Of a DNA stretch of 11,519 bases, positions 6,884 through 11,519 are shown one piece after another. The notes beneath the pieces were generated by a model. The model was not told where the DNA came from. It saw only the letters and a list, made by a program, of their open reading frames with translations, and did no database searches. This DNA comes from Candidatus Pacearchaeota archaeon (GTDB lineage: Archaea; Nanobdellota; Nanobdellia; Pacearchaeales; GW2011-AR1): assembly GCA_016181905.1 (NCBI GenBank), contig JACOYM010000065.1, forward strand, positions 1 to 11,519. Direction: 5' to 3'. The number at the start of each line of letters is the position of its first letter. Position 1 is the stretch's first letter. A program made the position numbers and the translations under genes.

Positions 6884-9643
6884 CTATAATTTCCAGTTTA
6901 TGTATTTGCTGTAATCTGTGTCTAGATAGGCAGGATTTACCTTTTCATCCCCATTGTACTTAATCTTCCAGATTTTTATCGGCCCCTGAATTCCTTCGTA
7001 AAATACAAACTCATTAAGATTTGCCCCCTGCCTGTTCAGCATGTCAACTATCGGGCTTGGCTCTGAATACGCTGACTCAAAATTATCAAAATTTTTCCAT
7101 GCATCATTCAGGATATAAAGCTGGCCAAGCAATCCCCGCATTATCCTTGGAGAGACATACATTGCAGCTCCTGTATTGTCTAGCTGTATTCCCTGCCCAG
7201 ATTGGATTATTCTTTGAATAAGGTATACTGTTGCATTCAACCCGTTTTTGTAGTCTATGAGCTGTTTGTTATAATACGCATATCTCAGGGGTATCCTATA
7301 CTGCGTGTTCTGGTATATAAAAACACCTGTTGGCTGCTTGAATGCAGTTGAATTGTTGTCTTGGTATGTTTCCAGCAAAATACCCGCAATTGCAGCCCTT
7401 CCGCCAGGCAGGAATATCTCTGAGGCATTTTCATTCTCTTTAAAGCTTATATCCTCATCTGTATATGTTCCGCCCTGATAAACAATCATTATGCCATTCC
7501 TTGTTTTCTGTGATTGTTTTGGGTCAGACAGCATGGTAACAGGCCCTGGGGAATATCTGTCAAAATTCTCATCGCTTCCTATTATAGCAAAAGCCCCATA
7601 CTTTCCTAAATCAGTTGAATCAATAAGCAGGTGTGTTGTATTATGAGTATACAAAAACTCAAGCGCATCCTTCTCTTTGTCTGTTGTTAAAACATGCCTG
7701 CCTGTGAGATAGTTCCAGTATACAATGAAATTTCCGCCATCAGTTACAGTAGCCCTCTTCCCAATAGTCTGCACCCAGTACCCATAATCCCACCAGTGGG
7801 CAAAAACAGCATTTTCCGGTGTGCTTTCTCTAACCCATGCCATTGCCTTTTGCCATTGCTGAGTGTAAGTACTTGGAACAAAGCCATATGCCTCAGCCTT
7901 AATCTGCTTGTAAAAACTCCAGCCGCTATATATGCTTAATATCAGAACAACAGAGAAAACAACTGCAAATATTATCTTAATTGTCTCATCTTTTGTTGTT
8001 TTGAATCTGCCGGCTGAATCGACAATCAGATAGCTGACAAATATCGGGGCAATAGGCGCTAAAATCATTATAAGCCTTACAGCGCTTCTTGCTGTAAAAA
8101 GGCAGAGAACAAATAATACAAATAATAAAATATAGTTGTAATCAATCTTTGCAAAGCTGTTGTTTCCTTCTTTATAGTCTCTTATATAATAATAAACAAA
8201 TGCCCCAATCAATAATAGCGCAGAACCATAATAGAACAGCCTGCTCTCAATGCCATCGCCATCCATTATAGCAGGATGCGGCGCATACCTTGAAAATACC
8301 AATCCGAAGAAAAATAATACATATAAGGCAGTCAAAAGCCATGCCCTCTTTTTCCCGACATGACTCAACATTTTTTTAAAGAGAATAACAGAACCAACAA
8401 AAAACATCCAAAATAATACAGGAATATTTTTTATTGCAGGCCCGAAGCTGTTAGCCCACTCTGAAAAATATGGCTGCCTATTTTCAGCAACTGTCTGGCT
8501 CCATCTGCCTGTGACTGGCTTGAACATCATCTGATTTATCGCTGTCAGTTTATCAATAATAAATCCTGCTCCGAAGAAAAGAAAGCTTAGAATTATCAAG
8601 AGAATTACTGCCAATATTAATGAAATAATGTTTTTTGGCAGTTTAATTTTTTCAAGTGCCTTCAGCTTAGACAGCTTTGTATTCCAGACAATCAGGTGAA
8701 CAATCAGGATAACAAAAACGAGCAAAGCCAGCCCAGTATCCAGGGATTTGGCCAGTTCTCCAACCTTGAATCTGGCTGATGCAGCAGTCATGATAAACAT
8801 TGAAAAGAATGCCCATAATGAATAAAGAATGGTTTCTCTTTTGTGTATTTTATTCAGGACAAATGCAATTAATGTAGAAATGGCAATTGTAACAAAAACA
8901 TATGAAACACCCCCCCATATCAGCCCCATTACAGCTGTTGAGATGCCTGAAAGAGCAGCCAAGGTTATTGCAGCCTTTTTATTTTCAGTCTTCCACGCCT
9001 TTAAAAACAGGTAAAGAGCCAAAAACATAAAAAAGAAAGCAGCAGACTCCTTTTCAGGAATTCCTGCAACCGTCCTCGGCAACAGCTCAGGCATGACAGC
9101 CATAAAAAATGTTGAAATTAATGCTATAATGCTTGCCTTTGTGTCATTCTCATCTTTTTTTCTGAAAATCTCCCTTACAAAGAAAAAGAACACTATCACA
9201 GTGAGGGCAAACATTATTACAGGAAAGATGACAGCTGCATACTCAACATTTATGCTTTTATCAGAAAAATGGAATATCCAGTATGTCCATGCAATCATGT
9301 AAGGCAGCAATCTTGTTTCATGCGATGGCTCAAACCCTAACGGGGCATTTCTCATAATGTCAACTGCAGGCAGAGAGCCCTTCTCAACAATTATCTGCGC
9401 ATATCTTAAGAAAAAGAAAGGGTCCAGGTCAGGCCCCAATGTCCAGGTATTTGTTGTTATGTCCCACAATCCGGGCCTTCCGCCATGGTCTTTCATTGGC
9501 TGTGTTCTAATATTGATGCTTAACAGCACTATTATGAATAGTATAATCAAAGCCCAGATTGAGCTTTTTTTTAAAAAACTTGCAATCTTTTTCTTCCTTT
9601 CTTCTATTATATCCTCTTCCACTTTGCTCTCTTTTTCATCCAT
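6884..9643 (-). CDS. aglB: Oligosaccharyltransferase AglB (STT3 family)
   Basis: A 919-residue protein with the size and layout of archaeal AglB: a charged cytoplasmic N-terminus, a first membrane helix at about 29-44, some 12-13 membrane segments to about residue 575, then a soluble extracytoplasmic C-terminal domain. It transfers a lipid-linked glycan to Asn in Asn-X-Ser/Thr sequons. Visible motifs are GPDLDPFFFLRYA (70-82) holding the first catalytic acidic motif, TVAGIPEKES (191-200) at the second DxD position, TVAEN (384-388) matching the catalytic-loop TIXE/SVSE motif with E387, and the sequon-binding WWDYG at 617-621 in AHWWDYGYW. A DxxK (D678-K681) fits the DK motif. The second acidic motif reads E-K-E rather than a DxD or DxE. 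A 51-residue zinc-ribbon gene lies 47 bases upstream on the same strand. A weak TATA-like ATAAAGATTT lies at 9662-9671. The substrates would come from the glycan cluster at 1-4576. Confidence 0.96.
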   Translation of the reverse strand: MDEKESKVEEDIIEERKKKIASFLKKSSIWALIILFIIVLLSINIRTQPMKDHGGRPGLWDITTNTWTLGPDLDPFFFLRYAQIIVEKGSLPAVDIMRNAPLGFEPSHETRLLPYMIAWTYWIFHFSDKSINVEYAAVIFPVIMFALTVIVFFFFVREIFRKKDENDTKASIIALISTFFMAVMPELLPRTVAGIPEKESAAFFFMFLALYLFLKAWKTENKKAAITLAALSGISTAVMGLIWGGVSYVFVTIAISTLIAFVLNKIHKRETILYSLWAFFSMFIMTAASARFKVGELAKSLDTGLALLVFVILIVHLIVWNTKLSKLKALEKIKLPKNIISLILAVILLIILSFLFFGAGFIIDKLTAINQMMFKPVTGRWSQTVAENRQPYFSEWANSFGPAIKNIPVLFWMFFVGSVILFKKMLSHVGKKRAWLLTALYVLFFFGLVFSRYAPHPAIMDGDGIESRLFYYGSALLLIGAFVYYYIRDYKEGNNSFAKIDYNYILLFVLFVLCLFTARSAVRLIMILAPIAPIFVSYLIVDSAGRFKTTKDETIKIIFAVVFSVVLILSIYSGWSFYKQIKAEAYGFVPSTYTQQWQKAMAWVRESTPENAVFAHWWDYGYWVQTIGKRATVTDGGNFIVYWNYLTGRHVLTTDKEKDALEFLYTHNTTHLLIDSTDLGKYGAFAIIGSDENFDRYSPGPVTMLSDPKQSQKTRNGIMIVYQGGTYTDEDISFKENENASEIFLPGGRAAIAGILLETYQDNNSTAFKQPTGVFIYQNTQYRIPLRYAYYNKQLIDYKNGLNATVYLIQRIIQSGQGIQLDNTGAAMYVSPRIMRGLLGQLYILNDAWKNFDNFESAYSEPSPIVDMLNRQGANLNEFVFYEGIQGPIKIWKIKYNGDEKVNPAYLDTDYSKYINWKL

Positions 9644-9661
9644 CTTTACAAGAATTTCTGG

Positions 9662-9671
9662 AAATCTTTAT
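9662..9671 (-). promoter_or_regulatory. Weak TATA-like box upstream of aglB
   Basis: Minus-strand ATAAAGATTT, centred about 24 bases before the aglB ATG at 9643. The match is weaker than at other genes in this window. It lies in the 47-base gap after the zinc-ribbon gene, so aglB may instead be carried on that gene's transcript. Confidence 0.3.
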
Positions 9672-9690
9672 CCTTCCCGGTTTATTCCTT

Positions 9691-9846
9691 CTATTCTCTT
9701 GAGTTATCCACGTCCCTAAGAATCTCTTCAGCGCCCTGTTCTCTTCTAACCCCTCCCTCTTTTCCGCAATAAGGGCACACCTTTGGAGGCAATTCTCTCT
9801 TAAGCTCAAATCTGTAACTGCACTTTATACAACTGAATTTTGTCAT
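9691..9846 (-). CDS. Small zinc-ribbon protein (51 residues)
   Basis: A 51-residue ORF with two Cys pairs, CIKC (C6, C9) and CPYC (C24, C27) separated by 14 residues, the layout of a rubredoxin-like zinc ribbon. It begins MTKFSCIKCSYRFELK and ends in a charged, acidic tail (about 36-51) with EE and DVD. The four Cys should bind one zinc ion. Proteins of this size in archaea are often called only 'zinc-ribbon protein'; the role is unknown (nucleic-acid or protein binding are possible). A TATA-like box at 9867-9876 lies about 25 bases before the ATG, supporting this start and a leaderless message. It precedes aglB by 47 bases in the same direction, so the two may form an operon. Confidence 0.75.
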   Translation of the reverse strand: MTKFSCIKCSYRFELKRELPPKVCPYCGKEGGVRREQGAEEILRDVDNSRE

Positions 9847-9866
9847 TTTTTGTTTTTTATAACTTT

Positions 9867-9876
9867 CTTAAAATTT
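9867..9876 (-). promoter_or_regulatory. TATA-like box of the zinc-ribbon (and perhaps aglB) transcript
   Basis: Minus-strand AAATTTTAAG, centred about 25 bases before the ATG at 9846. It resembles the TTTAAAA and TTTTTAAAC boxes at 4599-4605 and 10821-10830 in both sequence and spacing. Confidence 0.4.
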
Positions 9877-9911
9877 ATGCATAAAAACTCCTTTTAACAA
9901 CAATAATTTCT

Positions 9912-9951
9912 TAATTTTTAAACTTATCCTATTAATAACTATTAAAAATTA
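9912..9951. repeat. Perfect A/T inverted repeat at the end of the SpoIIM-like gene, possible terminator
   Basis: TAATTTTTAA at 9912-9921 pairs perfectly with TTAAAAATTA at 9942-9951 across a 20-base loop. The right arm contains the stop codon of the SpoIIM-like gene. Both arms are pure A/T, so a stem would be weak. The T-tracts on the minus strand could act as an archaeal terminator before the zinc-ribbon promoter. Chance is possible in sequence this AT-rich. Confidence 0.3.
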
Positions 9952-10800
9952 GAACAAGCTTGGCGTGATATACACCTCTATCAGCCCTGCTACCACCAGT
10001 ATTACAATAGCAATTATTATCAGGCTTATTGAATCCTGCAGAACCTTCCAGAATCTTTCAGTTTTAAAATTATACCTTATCGCAGCAATCCCTATCATGC
10101 CCCCTGCCATTGCAACAACAAAATATGCTGCTATCTCAGGAATGCCATGTATCATAAACCTTGCAACGCCGACAGGCAGCGCATTTATGTCATATTTTGT
10201 GAATATTCCCACTGCCGCAGCTATGACGCTCGCATTCCATGCGAGTATGAATATTGCGCCTGCCCCGAATATCAATGAGAAAACCAGCGTGAAAATCAGG
10301 ACATACACATTATTTGAAAATATTTCAAAAAACCTTGCGCTGCCTGACGCATAGCCTGTTTTTTTGACTGCTTGCTGGGTGATATAATCATTTACACACC
10401 CGTCAAAGTTTGAAGGGCGGTTGATAACACAATATGTTTCAATCTGCGCCTTGAAAGGCGACTGCATTACAATGCTCCAGAAAGAAAATGCCACAACAAA
10501 ACCAAGAAAAAGCCACATGAACGCAGTAAGCATCCTTCCATGGTCCTTCATGATTCTAAAAAATCCCCCTGACTTAACCTCCCTTTCCTCCTCCAGTCTT
10601 ATTGAGTAATACATGAAAGGCATGGTAAACATGACACTAAAAGTAACTATGAGTATGCCGGAGTATTTTGACAGCACAGGGTCCTGCGAAAAAATCCAAT
10701 TAACCAGAAGAATTGAAAGCGAGGCATAAAATAGCCCGACAAAAAACAATTCCCAGGGCGCTCTTTCTGCCTTTCTCGGACTAAAAAGCATTTCTAACAT
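9949..10800 (-). CDS. SpoIIM-family (stage II sporulation protein M-like) integral membrane protein
   Basis: A 283-residue membrane protein with about six helices (near 17-36, 47-65, 90-111, 164-186, 189-200/222-240 and 257-277). Family marks are FSNNVYVLIF (161-170), the helix with GAGAIFILAWNASVIAAAVG (179-198), and above all HGIPEIAAYF (218-227), where the H-G-x-x-E-x-x-A pattern is diagnostic of the SpoIIM/DUF95 (COG1300) family. The C-terminus ends VAGLIEVYITP (270-280), also typical. SpoIIM acts in spore engulfment in Bacillus, but archaeal members have no known sporulation role; envelope or transport work is a guess. Two Cys (C124, C135) lie in the loop between helices 3 and 4 and could pair outside the cell. 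The start at 10800 is favoured over Met4 by a TATA box about 26 bases upstream. The gene diverges from the chimeric gene at 10861. Confidence 0.88.
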   Translation of the reverse strand: MLEMLFSPRKAERAPWELFFVGLFYASLSILLVNWIFSQDPVLSKYSGILIVTFSVMFTMPFMYYSIRLEEEREVKSGGFFRIMKDHGRMLTAFMWLFLGFVVAFSFWSIVMQSPFKAQIETYCVINRPSNFDGCVNDYITQQAVKKTGYASGSARFFEIFSNNVYVLIFTLVFSLIFGAGAIFILAWNASVIAAAVGIFTKYDINALPVGVARFMIHGIPEIAAYFVVAMAGGMIGIAAIRYNFKTERFWKVLQDSISLIIIAIVILVVAGLIEVYITPSLF

Positions 10801-10820
10801 GTTTATAACAGAGGAAGTTT

Positions 10821-10830
10821 GTTTAAAAAC
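10821..10830 (-). promoter_or_regulatory. TATA box of the SpoIIM-like gene
   Basis: Minus-strand GTTTTTAAAC, centred about 26 bases before the ATG at 10800. It abuts the plus-strand box at 10832-10840, so two TBP sites lie almost side by side in the 60-base divergent gap. Confidence 0.5.
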
Positions 10831-10831
10831 A

Positions 10832-10840
10832 TTTTTATAT
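10832..10840 (+). promoter_or_regulatory. TATA box of the eIF2B-glycosyltransferase chimeric gene
   Basis: TTTTTATAT centred about 25 bases before the ATG at 10861, with the leaderless spacing. It fixes the start at 10861 (MNKEKRF) rather than an in-frame ATG at 10819, which lies upstream of this box. Confidence 0.55.
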
Positions 10841-10860
10841 GCCTTTTGCTTTTATTTTTA

Positions 10861-11481
10861 ATGAACAAGGAAAAGAGGTTTGCTCAGATTCTCAAGCATA
10901 TAAAAGATATCAAGATACAGGGAGCGAGGAGCATAGCAAGGGCAGCCTTGTATGCATATTCTCTTATGAAAACAAAAGAGGCAAGAAAACAGCTTATAAA
11001 AGCAAGGCCGACAGAGCCAATGCTGTCAAATGTTTTGCGCAGAATAGAAAAACAGCCTTACAAAAAGATTCTTCAGCATTTTGATTATGCGCAGCAAAAG
11101 ATAAACAAATTTGCCTTCAGGATTATAAAAAACAACTCAACAATCTTTACCCATTGCCATTCAACAAATGTTGCAAATGCGCTGATTTATGCAAAAAGGC
11201 ATGGAAAAAGCAGGCTTATAACAAGCACTTTTGGATATGCTATAAGGGCATGGATAAACATAATACGTATTTACCGTGACTATGAGCCATTGAAGTTTTT
11301 CGGCATAATTGGCAGCTTGATTTTCAGTGTTGGCTTCGTCATCGGGCTTTATCTCGTGTACCTGCACTTTACAACAGGAATTGTTGGGCATCTTCCCTTA
11401 ATGATGCTTGATGTCCTTATCCTAAGCATAGGCTTGCAGATAATAATATTTGGGTTTATTGCTGATATGAATAGGAAATAA
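10861..11481 (+). CDS. Chimeric ORF: eIF2B/R15P-isomerase-type N-terminus joined to a family 2 glycosyltransferase C-terminus
   Basis: A 206-residue protein made of pieces of two unrelated families. Residues 1-116 follow the N-terminal half of archaeal eIF2B alpha-like / ribose-1,5-bisphosphate isomerase proteins: IKDIKIQGARSIARAAL (14-30), KARPTEPMLSNVL (47-59) and FTHCHSTNV (96-104), which carries the Cys expected in the isomerase active site. The C-terminal Rossmann half of that family, with the catalytic Asp, is absent. Residues from about 117 to 206 match the tail of archaeal DPM1-like family 2 glycosyltransferases: AIRAWINIIRIYRDYEPLKFF (127-147), two membrane helices (about 148-168 and 178-201) with GIVGHLPL between them, and GFIADM near the end. 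The glycosyltransferase catalytic domain is missing. The join lies near KRHGKSRL (112-119, about 11194-11217), a sequence both parents could share. Neither enzyme activity is likely. This may be a real deletion fusion or an assembly error. Confidence 0.8.
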   Translation: MNKEKRFAQILKHIKDIKIQGARSIARAALYAYSLMKTKEARKQLIKARPTEPMLSNVLRRIEKQPYKKILQHFDYAQQKINKFAFRIIKNNSTIFTHCHSTNVANALIYAKRHGKSRLITSTFGYAIRAWINIIRIYRDYEPLKFFGIIGSLIFSVGFVIGLYLVYLHFTTGIVGHLPLMMLDVLILSIGLQIIIFGFIADMNRK

Positions 11482-11482
11482 G

Positions 11483-11519
11483 ATGAAAATACTTGTTCTT
11501 ACAAGCAGATACACAGCAA
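11483..11519 (+). CDS. Start of a probable glycosyltransferase, cut by the window end
   Basis: An ATG one base after the chimeric gene's stop codon begins MKILVLTSRYTA and runs off the window. This start is typical of GT-B fold (family 4) glycosyltransferases, whose first strand is usually 'MKIL-LT'. Its tight spacing fits an operon with the glycosyltransferase portion just upstream. Twelve residues are not enough for a firm assignment. Confidence 0.5.
   Translation, partial: MKILVLTSRYTA

Noticed and set aside
9357..9719. 120-codon plus-strand frame across the aglB start and the zinc-ribbon end
   Set aside because: It is antisense to two better-supported genes and has no recognisable domain.
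10819..10860. N-terminal hydrophobic extension (MFKNIFICLLLLFL) of the chimeric gene, which could look like a signal peptide
   Set aside because: It overlaps the TATA box at 10832-10840, and eIF2B-family proteins have no signal peptide.
1..11519. CRISPR array, tRNA or rRNA genes, insertion sequence or defence system
   Set aside because: I looked for spaced direct repeats, cloverleaf-like GC-rich segments, transposase motifs and nuclease or toxin motifs, and saw none.

Overview
The window looks archaeal. It encodes an AglB/Stt3-type oligosaccharyltransferase, an Alg7-like GlcNAc-1-phosphate transferase and an eIF2B / ribose-1,5-bisphosphate isomerase-type N-terminus. Most genes have an A/T-rich TATA-like box centred about 24-27 bases before the start codon, as expected for leaderless archaeal transcripts, and Shine-Dalgarno sequences are largely absent. 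The base composition is AT-rich and the genes are compact. A DPANN-type or other uncultured archaeon is my inference; nothing here fixes the lineage.

Layout. (1) Positions 1-4576, minus strand, read 4576 to 1: lipid-linked sugar phosphotransferase (Alg7/AglH-like), multispanning MOP-type flippase, cytoplasmic Alg5-like family 2 glycosyltransferase, B12-binding radical SAM protein. This is an assembly line for a lipid-linked saccharide. The radical SAM enzyme is an unassigned passenger that may modify the lipid or the sugar. (2) Positions 4695-5798, plus strand: a fusion of a bacterial-type phosphopantetheine adenylyltransferase (CoaD-like) with a COG4339-type HD hydrolase domain. (3) Positions about 5811-6814: an unusually AT-rich insert holding a small SAM methyltransferase (minus) and a 75-residue winged-helix protein (plus), diverging from a promoter full of inverted repeats. 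(4) Positions 6884-9846, minus strand: aglB preceded by a 51-residue zinc-ribbon protein. (5) Positions 9949-10800, minus strand: a SpoIIM-family membrane protein. (6) From 10861, plus strand: a chimeric ORF with the N-terminal part of an eIF2B-family protein joined in frame to the membrane C-terminus of a family 2 glycosyltransferase, followed at 11483 by the first codons of a likely glycosyltransferase.

Together, the phosphotransferase would start a glycan on a polyprenyl phosphate, glycosyltransferases extend it or make lipid-phosphate sugars, the flippase turns it outward, and AglB moves it onto Asn of extracytoplasmic proteins. The most unusual points are the two gene fusions (4695-5798 and 10861-11481), loss of a normally conserved Asp in the phosphotransferase, and the repeat-rich divergent promoter at 6532-6588. 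No tRNA, rRNA, CRISPR array or insertion sequence was seen, and no gene-free stretch exceeds about 120 bases.
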